Part shown: in pieces, positions 17,707 through 27,619 of the stretch
Layout of the letters: each line of letters begins with the position of its first letter
How positions within the stretch are numbered: position 1 is the first letter of the stretch
From: JBFMDN01 sp040753915
GTDB lineage: Bacteria > Desulfobacterota > Desulfomonilia > Desulfomonilales > Desulfomonilaceae
Direction: 5' to 3'
Length of the DNA: 64,000 nucleotides
NCBI GenBank assembly: GCA_040753915.1
Contig: JBFMDN010000010.1
Location: forward strand, 49,854 to 113,853
Position numbers and translations under genes: made by a program
The notes under the pieces: model-generated
Databases searched by the model: none
Seen by the model: only the letters and a program-made list of their open reading frames with translations
What the model was told of the DNA's origin: nothing

Positions 17707-19506
17707 ATGTTGAAAACGAGAGCCAACACTGTGAAGCATCCGAACATATTTGATTGGAAGATCGCTTATCGCTTAGTTTTTTGGATGACCGGGATCACGT
17801 TGTCCGTAGCGGTCGCGTATGGGGCGCGCTATTACACAAACAGCGACGCTATCACGTACGTGGAGATGGGAGAGGCGTTCGCCCGCGGGGATTGGTGGGG
17901 CATGGTAAACCTCACGTTCAGCCCCGCATATGCTATCACCTTGGCAGCGGCCCAGGCGTTCCTCGTTGCGGACCCGTTGCAGGAGATTATCAGGCTGAAG
18001 GTCGTCGGCTTCGTATGGTTCCTCGTCACTATGATTGCTGCGGACGTGATGATCTCGTCGGTTCGAAGGGACCTCGATCAGGCTTCCGCTGGCGATGCTC
18101 CCCCTCTTTCGGGCCAAGCTTTTACAGCCCTGAGCTACGTCATGTTTCTTGTGACGGCTCTCGTGTCAATTAGAGTGCAGCTCATGAATCCGGATATGGG
18201 CGTGTTCTTCGTGGTTCTAGTCTGCGGGACGGCTCTCCTCAAGATCAGGAGCGATCCTCAAGGTTGGGGGCCGTACCTTGTCTTGGCCGTCGCAGCCAGC
18301 ATCGGGTACCTGCTAAAATCCTTTTTCTTTCTCTATGCGGCACTCCTGTTCGTGGTGGCTTTTCTCACGGGCGCTTCTCTCCGCGTCGCTCTTCCGAGGC
18401 TGACGGTTGCTCTGCTTCTTTACACGCTCATCATATCACCGTGGGTTATAGCACTTTCGGCCAAGAAAGGTGGGTTCACGTATGGAGAAGGGGGACGCCA
18501 CGTATACGCAATAGAGGTCGCGGGAGAGGGTGAACCGGTATACCTGCCGAAGCCCCTTGTCGAACGACCGGCTACGGTGGTCTTCGATGACACACTTCCG
18601 GGCACGAGGCCTTACTCTCATGACGTCGCCTACTGGTCCGTGGGGGTGAAGCCCGCGTACAGAATTTCCGACCACGCGGCAATGGTCTTGGATAACGTCG
18701 GCAAAGTTTTTTCCCAAAACACGTGGCTGATCGTCGTAGGCGCGTGGGCGGCAGTGATGGCAGCACTGGGAAAGCCCCGCATAGGGGGCTTGCGTCCGCT
18801 GTCTCTCAGCCTTGTAATTCTCATTCCTGCTTTGGGCGGAATAGGCCTGTTCTCCCTCATACGTATGGAGCCGCGATACATTGCTCCGTTCCTCTTTATG
18901 GGCTTCGTGGGCATACTCACGACTTTCCGCTTTCCAAACGACGATAGCGGGCCTCGGGCTCAAGGTGGACCGAGGGAAAAGAGGTGCGCCTCGTCCGTCC
19001 GCTCGTCCGGCCATCCCATAATCGGAATACCGGGCTTCTCACGAGACGACATGTACAAGCATCGTGCGATAATTGGCTGTTTACTCCTTTTGGTGTTCCT
19101 GCTCGGAGTGGTGATTCAGTCCGCGATCGCACAAGTGCATCGAGGGTTGGTTCCCTCCGGTGGGAAGCCCTCACGGCTCGAGGCCTATTTGGAGCAGGTT
19201 GCCGTACACGAGCACTTTTCACGGCACGGACTGACAAGGGGGGATCGGGTGGCTGTCGTCGGCAATCCTCCTCTCTACTGGGCACGCATGGGTGGACTCA
19301 AGATCGTGGGAGAAATCCTCGATCCATCCGAATTCCTCGCGGTAGACAGGGCGGAACGGGCCAGTGCAATGGATGCCTTGGCTACGGCAGGAATCAAGGC
19401 AGTTCTCAGCCACGGTCCGATGGCTCCCCACCTTGCTGATGAGGGTTGGCAGCAGGTGCCGGGCACCGGTTCGTACTGGGCTCTTCACATCCACGACTTC
19501 CGATGA
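17707..19506 (+). CDS. Polytopic membrane protein, GT-C glycosyltransferase-like
   Basis: About 599 residues from ATG 17707; longer starts to 17620 are possible and no start has a good ribosome site. There are about eight to ten transmembrane helices. The first outside loop reads Y-Y-T-N-S-D-A-I-T-Y-V-E-M-G-E-A-F-A-R-G, the D-x-x-x-Y...G pattern of the first loop of GT-C sugar transferases such as ArnT/PMT relatives. After the last helix there is a soluble domain of about 120 residues. A lipid-linked sugar donor is expected; the acceptor is unknown. It ends 68 bases from the convergent alpha-2-macroglobulin gene. Confidence 0.7.
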   Translation: MLKTRANTVKHPNIFDWKIAYRLVFWMTGITLSVAVAYGARYYTNSDAITYVEMGEAFARGDWWGMVNLTFSPAYAITLAAAQAFLVADPLQEIIRLKVVGFVWFLVTMIAADVMISSVRRDLDQASAGDAPPLSGQAFTALSYVMFLVTALVSIRVQLMNPDMGVFFVVLVCGTALLKIRSDPQGWGPYLVLAVAASIGYLLKSFFFLYAALLFVVAFLTGASLRVALPRLTVALLLYTLIISPWVIALSAKKGGFTYGEGGRHVYAIEVAGEGEPVYLPKPLVERPATVVFDDTLPGTRPYSHDVAYWSVGVKPAYRISDHAAMVLDNVGKVFSQNTWLIVVGAWAAVMAALGKPRIGGLRPLSLSLVILIPALGGIGLFSLIRMEPRYIAPFLFMGFVGILTTFRFPNDDSGPRAQGGPREKRCASSVRSSGHPIIGIPGFSRDDMYKHRAIIGCLLLLVFLLGVVIQSAIAQVHRGLVPSGGKPSRLEAYLEQVAVHEHFSRHGLTRGDRVAVVGNPPLYWARMGGLKIVGEILDPSEFLAVDRAERASAMDALATAGIKAVLSHGPMAPHLADEGWQQVPGTGSYWALHIHDFR

Positions 19507-19574
19507 CAGGGGCACGGAGGCGCTCTGTCGTCCGGAAGCCTGGAGGAGCTGCCGAGAAATCGTCAGATCCCTTG

Positions 19575-22500
19575 TTACTTGGAGGGAAGAATCTGGACCC
19601 GCTTTCCCTCTGTTCGGCCAAAATATGCAGGATCGTACATGAGCGAGATCCTCGCTCCCCGCATCCAGAAATCTCCCTCAGTTACTGCTCTGGCGAGGTA
19701 TGAGTAGCGATAGGTACCAGTCCACGCCTGGTTTTTGAAGACCCTCACGCCATCGTCTCGGAATTCTACATGATTGGGGGTAAAATTGCTGAAACCGGAG
19801 AACAGGGGTTGTCCTTCCGGAGCCTCGGCTTCAACTCCTTCTGACTTAATTTCCGGATTTATGGGGACGAGGCCCGCGGGAACCGGATCGATGAGAGCCA
19901 AGTATTCGAAGCGCCGATGTGTGTAGGCTTTGTTAGGATCCTGAAGACCTATCTCGAGGATGACCCTGACTATGTCGCCGACTCTGATTTCTTCCTTTCC
20001 ATTGAGGTTCTCTATCTTTTTCTGGAGCGAGAAGCCGGCTGAGCGAACCGCCGGGTCCGTCACTACATCGGGGTACGTAAGCTCCAGGGTATAATTTACC
20101 ATCCGACTTGTGTCGCATTTGAGGTTTATGCTTCCCCGATCGAGGAGCTTGAACGGATCGAGGGGGACATAGGCTGTTTCCTCGCTTATCACGAATTCCA
20201 CTGGATCATGACCGGCGTAATCTACAGTGATTTTTACCGGTTGACGCTTTCTCTCGTCGGTCTTCGCATAGAAGCGAGAGAGCCCGAGGATGCACCATCC
20301 AGTGTCCGCGGTGGAGTACCAGGCGCCTTCCGGTCTCAACGTTCTGATCAACTGACCCGCCCACTGTTCGGCCTTTCTCGGAGCACCGCCCAGGTCCATT
20401 GCCGCGAGCAGGCATGCTGCAATCTCGCGCACGCTCGAATTATAGTAGCTCGTACGCGTTGCATCGAACTGGGGATTGAGCTTCTGAAGCTTTTCCTGAA
20501 GCTTTTGTTTGGACATGTAGCCAATCCGGTGAGCGGACATCAACAGCAGCGCCTTTGACTGGTCGCCCAATTGATCGTATCTCTCGAAGAACCTTTCCAA
20601 TTCCTGTGCACTGAGCTCTTTGTGGAGGGCCAGATTGTACACGGCTAGCTCCCGCGTCCAAGCCGCCCCGTGCAATCGGTCCTCTCCATGCTCGAAAAGG
20701 TTCTTCCGGAGATACCCAAGGGCCTTTTGTAAACGCTGCTCAGGGACGTTGTGTCCTGCCTGTTTTGCCTGGGTGAGGGCAAAGGTAGCATACATCGTCC
20801 CCCACCAGGATGGGGTCTGTTCCCCCGGCCAGTAAGAGAATCCACCTTCCGGAGTCTGCATGGCGAGGAGTCTGTCAACACCGCCTTTGAGAAACTTGTC
20901 CACTTCAGCAGCCGTTATGCCCGGAATTGCCGCGGCACTCACAAGGCTTCGAATACCGGCCAGCGGGATCACGCCCGAGCTCGTTTGCTCGACGCACCCG
21001 TACGGATAGGTCAGAAGGTACTTGAGCCCAGGAGCAAGCTTCGACCAATTTGTGACGCCTACGCTGAGTATGGCTTTGAAGTCATCCGGGTGTAAGTCTC
21101 CGCGATCGAGGGTAGTCAGGCCGGAAGGCAGCTTGGCCTCGATCTGCTTCTGCTGGACGAAGTCGCCGATGTCAGCCCGGCGAACCGGGAGGAATCTGGA
21201 TAGCACGGGGCAGGTGAGCTCGATAGCATCCGAGAATTTTCCGGTGTCTCCCGCGAACGCTCCCTTGAATGTCAGTCTCGCACTCTCGGCGCCGGAGAAC
21301 ACCTCCACAGTTGCTCCGGTCTTCAGTGTGGAGAAAGGTTCAAGAACTCCAGCCGTGAGAGCCGTACGAATATTGACAAATCGGGAAGCCTCGGCGCTGA
21401 GGCTAAACCGACCCTTTTCTTTGGTCTTGTTATGGAGCAGCACGGGAAACGTGGCGCTGTCCCCCGGGATGAGGAATCGTGGGGGCGAAGGCTCCACGAA
21501 GAATTCCTTAGTAACCACGAGGGTCCTCTCGCCTGAAGCAAAGGCTGATCCTGCGTCGCAAACGACCGCATACACCCGGTACGCGGTCGTGGTATCCGGA
21601 AGGGTGAATGAAACCGTGGCTTCACCGGATTCATTCGTGTGCACGGCTGGATTGAAATAGGCGACCGGTCTGAAGTCCTTTCTAAGACTAGGGAACATCT
21701 CTCCGAGAGCCCCTCCGCCTCCCTCCACGGGTCTGGTGGAAAAGACTCGAAAAAGATCTTGGCTGACCAGATCGAGGCGGAGATCGCCGGAGAACACTGC
21801 CAGAGGGAGGTTGAACCTGGTAAGCGGCTCCAGATTCGGAGTCTGAAAACGCGTAAGTGCCAGGACCGCCTCATCGACCACGCAGACAGCCATCTCCGCC
21901 CGCGCCCCCTTGCCCTTGCCATCTTGAACCTTGAACGACAAGGTCTTCTTCTCGCCGGGCCTTCCTTTAAGCTCCGCCTCTTCAGGCGCTATCTCAAGCC
22001 TCAACTCTTGGGACGTGCTGCTCACGGAGATGTCCGCGTACCCATAATATACGGAAGGAATGTCGCTGTCCGTCTGGGTGGTGTACACCGGAAAATCGCC
22101 CCGTCCGGCAGCAGCTATCATCGAAATGTAGACGTTCGGAACATATTGATCGCTCACCTTGAACCGGTAAGAGACGTTTTCACTTCCTGCGTCTATCACC
22201 TGGTATCGAAAGACGTCTGCGCCTTCGAGGGTGATGAGGCACTTAGCCATTGGTCTGGGGGCCTGAAAGCTAACGTCCACTTCCTCGCCAACGGCATACT
22301 GTTTCTTGCTCATGGTGAGAAAGACCTGGTTACCAGTCTGTACCTCCTTTTCATCCCTGGTCCTCATCCACTCCTCATAGCTTCTCCAGCCGACCTTGAA
22401 GACGGTTTGGCTGGTGAAACGTCTGCCTTCGTGAACATAGATGAAGGAAATGAGGTAGCTCCCGGACCTGTTCAGGCTCACCGGAAAGGTGCCGTCTCCT

Positions 22501-24941
22501 TGCACGAGGGATACACTCGCGGTCAAGGTCTTGAGCCACCCTTCCTCCCACAAGTAGTTGATATTGCCTGTCTCATCCCTCTTTTGGACGTAGAAGCTGT
22601 CGAGCTCCATGAGGGAGACTTCCACGGAGCCTGCCGACACTTTGTTGCCGTTCCTGTCAACCACGACAATTTTCAGAGGGGCTTCATAGCCGGTCTGCAC
22701 TTGTGCCGGATGTCTCGAGATCCCAACGAGGAATTGGGGGTCCGGCTTAAAGGTCTGGACATCGGTGGCGGGCTCTCCGTCTACATCCAGGACTGTGGCG
22801 GAAACTTCGATTCCGTAAATGCCTGTAAGAAGTCGGCTGTCCAGCGGAAGGACGAAACGCAGTTTTCCTTCCCCGTCAAGGGTGGATTCGCCCGATTCCA
22901 GAAATCTGGTCGTGGTATCATCGTTGCCGAAGAAGTATCCCGTCAGTCCCGGCACCTGGTTCGCAATGGGAACAAGCGACGCTTTCCAGCGCACTTGGCC
23001 GTTCTTCACCGGGCCTCCCGTGTAGTATTGGCCGGAAACTTCCACGTCCAGAAATTGCTCCTGAACATCCAGCCCCACATAGCCCTTACCTTGGCGGGAG
23101 CCCGTGTTGAGCGTTAGCCGCGCGTAGTGACGTGCTCGCTTGTAGTCCTGAACCAGAAACGAGGAAGAGAAGACCTCTTTGGTGTCGCCGGGGCCCGGGG
23201 AGTGCACCTTGATTTCGTATGTTCCCTGGGGGAAGAACTTTTCCGTGGCAAAAGAATCGTGACAGGTTCCGAATTCTCCCAGGGTCAACTCTTTACTGTA
23301 CGGGATATCCTGTGTCGGACCGACTACTTCGACCTTCACCTGTGTTCCTGATGGCGGCACAATACTGTTCTTCTCATACGCGCGGGCCACGTACTTGAAG
23401 TGAACGGTTTCACCTGGACGGTATATGCCTCGCTCCGTGAACACAGCTCCTTTCACGGCATCGGGCCTGTCTTTCGCCCGCCGCGCTTGGACAATCCCAT
23501 AAGGCTGGAATCTCAAAGATCCTAGATCTATGCCGCAGGAATCGGAACCCGTTGTCGCCACCAGCCAGGTCGCCGAGGCGAGGCTCAGGGGGCTGTCCCC
23601 CTTAAAGAGTGACGAATCTGCCTGAGAGGCAACCGCGGGGTACACGCGACCGTCCTGGACGAGCAGCAGTCCGTCCTGGTTGGTTTTTCCCACGAAGAAC
23701 CGCGTTCCGTCAGGGGTGCTGAGAAGAAGCTTCGCTCCTGCAACAGGATTGCCGCTGCGGATTGAGGTGACCCATACAAGGAGGGAGCTATCCGAGAGCT
23801 TGTAACTGACCGATAGATCCGTGACCTGAATCAGCCGTGGGATCTGAAGATTGAAGTCACCGTCGGGGGCGGAGAGCCGCATGACGAAGGCCCCGCCATC
23901 TTTCGGACTCGTGCGGAAGGACAACGGAAGAGAAAACCCGTACACGTGATCTTTCGCTTCTGGAGCGAAAAAGACATCAGCGTCAGCGGTGGCTTGGCCG
24001 GCAAATACGGGGTCAATCTTGCCCTGGTCGGCCAAATTCCTCAGATCTGTACACCGTTTTTCCCAGTCGATGCCTCTCCCGTCCTTTACGGCCTGTGCAG
24101 CTTCCGGCACCAGGAATGGAGGCACCCGCCTGAGATCGCACCGCACCTTCGTCAAGTTTGATAGAGTCACTGGGAAGAGCTGGCGCCCGAAGAGCTCAAC
24201 TACGGATCGGTTGCTTCGCGGAGTTGCCTCCTGCTTGAGGCCAGGGCCGCGGAATGCATACGTCTTCTCGGCCAGCACCGCGTTCCCGGAGTCTACCGGG
24301 CCGCCCTTTATTTCGAGCACATACTCCTTGTTGAATTCGAAATCGCCGGATATCCTTTGGGTCCGTCCGGAGTCTCGGAAGAACGCGAGGTTTGGCACTG
24401 ACGGGCGAATTTCGGCGGACCGCGCGAAATCTCGTTCAGAGATGCTTCCGGACAGGTTGACCTTGATGCCTTTGTCCTTGGCGGAGCGAAAGTACGTGGA
24501 GACTCCTGTCACCACGATCTCGTCTACCGATCTGAATTGGAAGGAGAAGTCCTTCGCAAGGGAACGGCGGCCGGTCGCATCGGTCAGCCCCTTTTCCAGG
24601 ATCAGCCGTATGGTCTCCGGCCTGCCGACATCCGTTGAGGAAGCAACGTACATCTCTCTCACGGGGGGGCCGGTCAGCTCCTGACCGTCGCGATTCACAA
24701 GCCTGTAAGGTTTTTTCGCTCCGTCTGCTGTGATTGTGAGAGACTGGTTCACGTTTGAAGGGAAGACAGGATGGTTGAATCGGAGAAAGAGAGCCCACTG
24801 GCCGGCCTTGATCCACCGGGAGGAAAAGTCTCTGGAGCAGTATACCGTCAGATCATCCGCCATGGCGTGTCCGACAAGCGTTGCAAGCAGAAGAATTGCC
24901 GCCGCCACCGCCGTTGTCCCGCGCGGTACCGAACCTTTCAT
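19575..24941 (-). CDS. Bacterial alpha-2-macroglobulin with thioester motif
   Basis: 1788 residues from ATG 24941, which has a GGAAAGGGGG ribosome site and opens a signal peptide (V-A-A-A-I-L-L-L-A-T-L-V-G-H-A-M-A). The MG domains run through the first 1100 residues, including R-G-I-Y-R-P-G-E-T-V-H-F-K, the usual MG mark. The thioester Y-G-C-V-E-Q-T-S puts the reactive Cys at residue 1316, followed by an alpha-helical thioester domain with G-G-F-S-Y-W-P-G. These periplasmic proteins trap foreign proteases and are usually paired with penicillin-binding protein 1C; no pbpC is in this window. Not a lipoprotein: there is no lipobox Cys. Confidence 0.93.
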   Translation of the reverse strand: MKGSVPRGTTAVAAAILLLATLVGHAMADDLTVYCSRDFSSRWIKAGQWALFLRFNHPVFPSNVNQSLTITADGAKKPYRLVNRDGQELTGPPVREMYVASSTDVGRPETIRLILEKGLTDATGRRSLAKDFSFQFRSVDEIVVTGVSTYFRSAKDKGIKVNLSGSISERDFARSAEIRPSVPNLAFFRDSGRTQRISGDFEFNKEYVLEIKGGPVDSGNAVLAEKTYAFRGPGLKQEATPRSNRSVVELFGRQLFPVTLSNLTKVRCDLRRVPPFLVPEAAQAVKDGRGIDWEKRCTDLRNLADQGKIDPVFAGQATADADVFFAPEAKDHVYGFSLPLSFRTSPKDGGAFVMRLSAPDGDFNLQIPRLIQVTDLSVSYKLSDSSLLVWVTSIRSGNPVAGAKLLLSTPDGTRFFVGKTNQDGLLLVQDGRVYPAVASQADSSLFKGDSPLSLASATWLVATTGSDSCGIDLGSLRFQPYGIVQARRAKDRPDAVKGAVFTERGIYRPGETVHFKYVARAYEKNSIVPPSGTQVKVEVVGPTQDIPYSKELTLGEFGTCHDSFATEKFFPQGTYEIKVHSPGPGDTKEVFSSSFLVQDYKRARHYARLTLNTGSRQGKGYVGLDVQEQFLDVEVSGQYYTGGPVKNGQVRWKASLVPIANQVPGLTGYFFGNDDTTTRFLESGESTLDGEGKLRFVLPLDSRLLTGIYGIEVSATVLDVDGEPATDVQTFKPDPQFLVGISRHPAQVQTGYEAPLKIVVVDRNGNKVSAGSVEVSLMELDSFYVQKRDETGNINYLWEEGWLKTLTASVSLVQGDGTFPVSLNRSGSYLISFIYVHEGRRFTSQTVFKVGWRSYEEWMRTRDEKEVQTGNQVFLTMSKKQYAVGEEVDVSFQAPRPMAKCLITLEGADVFRYQVIDAGSENVSYRFKVSDQYVPNVYISMIAAAGRGDFPVYTTQTDSDIPSVYYGYADISVSSTSQELRLEIAPEEAELKGRPGEKKTLSFKVQDGKGKGARAEMAVCVVDEAVLALTRFQTPNLEPLTRFNLPLAVFSGDLRLDLVSQDLFRVFSTRPVEGGGGALGEMFPSLRKDFRPVAYFNPAVHTNESGEATVSFTLPDTTTAYRVYAVVCDAGSAFASGERTLVVTKEFFVEPSPPRFLIPGDSATFPVLLHNKTKEKGRFSLSAEASRFVNIRTALTAGVLEPFSTLKTGATVEVFSGAESARLTFKGAFAGDTGKFSDAIELTCPVLSRFLPVRRADIGDFVQQKQIEAKLPSGLTTLDRGDLHPDDFKAILSVGVTNWSKLAPGLKYLLTYPYGCVEQTSSGVIPLAGIRSLVSAAAIPGITAAEVDKFLKGGVDRLLAMQTPEGGFSYWPGEQTPSWWGTMYATFALTQAKQAGHNVPEQRLQKALGYLRKNLFEHGEDRLHGAAWTRELAVYNLALHKELSAQELERFFERYDQLGDQSKALLLMSAHRIGYMSKQKLQEKLQKLNPQFDATRTSYYNSSVREIAACLLAAMDLGGAPRKAEQWAGQLIRTLRPEGAWYSTADTGWCILGLSRFYAKTDERKRQPVKITVDYAGHDPVEFVISEETAYVPLDPFKLLDRGSINLKCDTSRMVNYTLELTYPDVVTDPAVRSAGFSLQKKIENLNGKEEIRVGDIVRVILEIGLQDPNKAYTHRRFEYLALIDPVPAGLVPINPEIKSEGVEAEAPEGQPLFSGFSNFTPNHVEFRDDGVRVFKNQAWTGTYRYSYLARAVTEGDFWMRGARISLMYDPAYFGRTEGKRVQILPSK

Positions 24942-25137
24942 AGTGTGCCCCCTTTCCTCATCTCGGAACCGATATAGAAAAATTACCAGCAAGGCAAAGG
25001 CGATCGTGGCGACGACCACCGCTATAATCAACTTCTCACATACTCCGACGGTCGACATGATAGCGTGTCGGCTGGATCGAGACAACCTTGAGGTGATATG
25101 ATCGACAAAAACATATGGTCTAACGGGTGGCGGAACG

Positions 25138-25323
25138 ATGGAAGAAAATGAGGGAGCAAGACACAGGCCCCGCTGCGCGTCGAGCGGCCCTCTGAGGATC
25201 CATGAATTCGAAGGGGAGCTGTTTGTCACCGGCTTCGGATTGTGGATTCCCGTGCGGTCAGAGGAGGAAGGCCTTTTGCTCATCCGGGATCTGGAGGATG
25301 AGGGGTTCCGAATCTGCTATTAG
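25138..25323 (+). CDS. Small hypothetical protein
   Basis: 61 residues. The central part (I-H-E-F-E-G-E-L-F-V-T-G-F-G-L-W-I-P-V, then E-E-G-L-L-L-I-R-D-L-E-D-E-G) has a protein-like beta-then-helix pattern. It is divergent from the alpha-2-macroglobulin gene. A weak GGCGGAAC precedes ATG 25138. No family recognised; it may be a chance frame. Confidence 0.3.
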   Translation: MEENEGARHRPRCASSGPLRIHEFEGELFVTGFGLWIPVRSEEEGLLLIRDLEDEGFRICY

Positions 25324-25630
25324 AGGAGGCTCAGAAAGCACCACGGAGACACGAAGGCCATGGAGACCGGCCGGCCACAGAGAGAGATGCCGGGCAGGCA
25401 AAGGGATGGTCGCTGTCGACTTCCGCTGTTTTTGTTTGATCTCCAGGCTCTTCGTGCCTCCTATGGTGCGAGATGAGATGCAATGGTTACGATTGGCAAA
25501 CCCGCGAAGCTCAGCAGTTTGCCGCGAACAAGTCTGCTGTGGAAAGAGCGGAGAGCAGTTTCAGAAGTCCTCCGCGCATCTGAGCCTTGATAGTAAAAGC
25601 CCTCCTTTCATCTTTTCCCGGTCTTTCTGC
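25324..25630. other. Intergenic region downstream of hoxH
   Basis: About 300 bases between a small open frame and the hoxH stop. It should hold the end of the hydrogenase transcript, but I see no strong stem with a T-run. No gene recognised. Confidence 0.3.
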
Positions 25631-27052
25631 TCATCGCTGGATGCGACTGAGCACGGAGCCGTCAGGGCCGATGAGCTCAATAGGGAACCCCGATCGGCCC
25701 ACGGCATGGGTGGAACAGCTCAGGCATGGATCGAAGGTCCTGATAACCGCTTCCACCCGGTTGAGAGCATCCTCCGAGACAACGTCGCCGTTGACGAAGC
25801 GCCTCGCAACCTGCAGGATGCCACGGTTCATGGCTAGGTTGTTGTGACCTGTTGCTACGATGAGGTTCACCCAGGTGATAAGCCCTTCGCCGTCCACCTG
25901 GTAATGGTGTATGAGCGTCCCCCTGGGGGCCTCCATCACCCCGACCCCTTCACGGTAATTGGGCTCCGCGTGAGCCCGCACGTGGGGATTGGTGATGTCG
26001 GGATCGTTGAGGAGTTGCTTGAGAGTTTCACACGCGTAGATGATTTCGATCAGTCTCGCATGGTGATTAAAAAAGGAGCTCATCACCGGTCCGCGGTCGA
26101 TCTCCCTGAACTCGGCCCACTCTTGATCCGCGATGGGGGTTCCGCAGCCGCTACACACATTCAGCCTGGCTGCGGGGCCTACGCGGTATATTCCCTCCGG
26201 GTAGCCAAGCGGCTTGTAGTAGGGTGATTTCAGGTAAGAAAATGGCTCGACGTGTTCGGCGATGAACTCCTGATACCTGGTGGGGTCGACCCCTTCTTGC
26301 ACCGGCGTTCCCTTGTAGTCGATGAATCGTAGTCGACCATCCAGGTGCTCCAGGTTGCCCTCGGAATTTACCAGGCCGAGAAACATGGTGGGGAAGTTGG
26401 CAAAGGTTCGGATTTCTTCCCGATGATTCTCTATTGTCGTCTTGAACCAGCCCAGCGTTCGCCTTGCGATCTCTAGCGCGCGGGAAACCATTGGAAGCAG
26501 TGACTCGCGCTTCTCCTCGGACAAAGCCTCACTCACCCCGCCCGGCACAACCCAGGCCGGGTGCACCCGCTTGCCCGCAAAGGTCTGGATCATGGTCTGC
26601 CCGAGGCCTCGAAGCTCAATCCCATCGCGGGCAATCGACGGATGGCTTTCGAGCAAACCAATGACATTGCGTCTTTGAGGATCGCAGTCCATGCCCATGA
26701 CGAGGTCTGGCGCAGAAAGGTGAAAGAAGCTCAGGGCATGGGACTGAATGAGCTGAGCGCAGTTGAGCATCCGCCTGAGCTTCGATGCAGTCTCCGGAAT
26801 CCTAACTCCCAGCAGGGCATCGCACGCTTTTGCGGACGCCAACGTATGGCTGACGGGGCAGATGCCGCAGATACGTTCCGTCAGTGACGGCATCTCATAG
26901 AACGGCCTGCCTTCGCACAGCTTTTCAAAACCGCGAAATTGGGTAACATGGAATTGCGCGTCATTGACCTGCCCTTGATCATCCAGGTAGAGCGAGATTT
27001 TTCCATGTCCCTCTATGCGGGTTACCGGCTCGATGATAATCGTGTTTGGCAC
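25631..27052 (-). CDS. hoxH: NiFe hydrogenase large subunit (HoxH-type, group 3)
   Basis: 473 residues. The two nickel-binding motifs are intact: R-I-C-G-I-C-P-V-S-H near residue 62 and D-P-C-L-S-C-S-T-H near the C-terminus. After the last His there is a tail of about 26 residues, as expected for a precursor trimmed by a maturation protease. The active site uses Cys, not Sec. It forms the catalytic core of a soluble bidirectional NAD(P)-linked hydrogenase with HoxY. hoxY ends 18 bases upstream. No hyp or hoxW maturation genes are in the window, so they must be elsewhere. Confidence 0.93.
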   Translation of the reverse strand: MPNTIIIEPVTRIEGHGKISLYLDDQGQVNDAQFHVTQFRGFEKLCEGRPFYEMPSLTERICGICPVSHTLASAKACDALLGVRIPETASKLRRMLNCAQLIQSHALSFFHLSAPDLVMGMDCDPQRRNVIGLLESHPSIARDGIELRGLGQTMIQTFAGKRVHPAWVVPGGVSEALSEEKRESLLPMVSRALEIARRTLGWFKTTIENHREEIRTFANFPTMFLGLVNSEGNLEHLDGRLRFIDYKGTPVQEGVDPTRYQEFIAEHVEPFSYLKSPYYKPLGYPEGIYRVGPAARLNVCSGCGTPIADQEWAEFREIDRGPVMSSFFNHHARLIEIIYACETLKQLLNDPDITNPHVRAHAEPNYREGVGVMEAPRGTLIHHYQVDGEGLITWVNLIVATGHNNLAMNRGILQVARRFVNGDVVSEDALNRVEAVIRTFDPCLSCSTHAVGRSGFPIELIGPDGSVLSRIQR

Positions 27053-27070
27053 GGCAGTCCTCCTCGCCCC

Positions 27071-27604
27071 TCAGGCTCCGAACCGCGACCGGCCCCCGAT
27101 CTCAGGGACCCGGCCATGAAGCAGCTCGTCCAATGCAAAGAAAATGACGTCGGCCGGCGGCGGGCACCCTGGTATGAACAGGTCCACCGTTACCACTTCG
27201 TGGACAGGGATCGCTCTGGGCAGGAGCTTAGGCACCCCGATGCTGGGGGGGGCGGTGTGATTCGATGAATTTTCGGCGTACGCTCGGTGGAGCACCTCCG
27301 ACGCGCGGTATTTATTCCTCATTCCGGGAATATTACCGGTGACGGCGCAATCACCGAAAGAAATTATGATATTGCTGCGCTCCCGTATGAGTCGAATCAG
27401 CTCCATCTGTTCGACGTTGCCGATTCCCCCCTCGACGAGAGTGGCATCCACGCCGGCTGGAAATTCCTTGGTGTCGACGAGGGGACCATAGGTGAGCACA
27501 ACGTTTGCGGCCACTTGGATGAGACGCTCGTCTATATCCAGCAGTGACATGTGGCAACCCGAACATCCTTCTAACCAGCATGTTGCTATGGAAAGTTTGC
27601 TCAT
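27071..27604 (-). CDS. hoxY: NiFe hydrogenase small subunit (HoxY)
   Basis: 177 residues, the short group-3 form without Tat signal or C-terminal extra clusters. It starts with A-T-C-W-L-E-G-C-S-G-C-H-M-S-L-L-D, the proximal [4Fe-4S] motif, and has further cysteines at G-D-C-A-V-T-G-N-I-P-G and F-I-P-G-C-P-P-P-A-D. It relays electrons between the HoxH active site and the HoxU/HoxF diaphorase in the cytosol. It lies 15 bases after hoxU. Confidence 0.93.
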   Translation of the reverse strand: MSKLSIATCWLEGCSGCHMSLLDIDERLIQVAANVVLTYGPLVDTKEFPAGVDATLVEGGIGNVEQMELIRLIRERSNIIISFGDCAVTGNIPGMRNKYRASEVLHRAYAENSSNHTAPPSIGVPKLLPRAIPVHEVVTVDLFIPGCPPPADVIFFALDELLHGRVPEIGGRSRFGA

Positions 27605-27619
27605 GGCTCGTCCCCGTTC

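Noticed and set aside
21639..23117. 492-codon open frame opposite the alpha-2-macroglobulin gene
   Set aside because: Antisense of a strongly supported gene; long only because of its base composition.
25631..27052. Selenocysteine in the hydrogenase large subunit
   Set aside because: The C-terminal motif is D-P-C-L-S-C; both positions are Cys.
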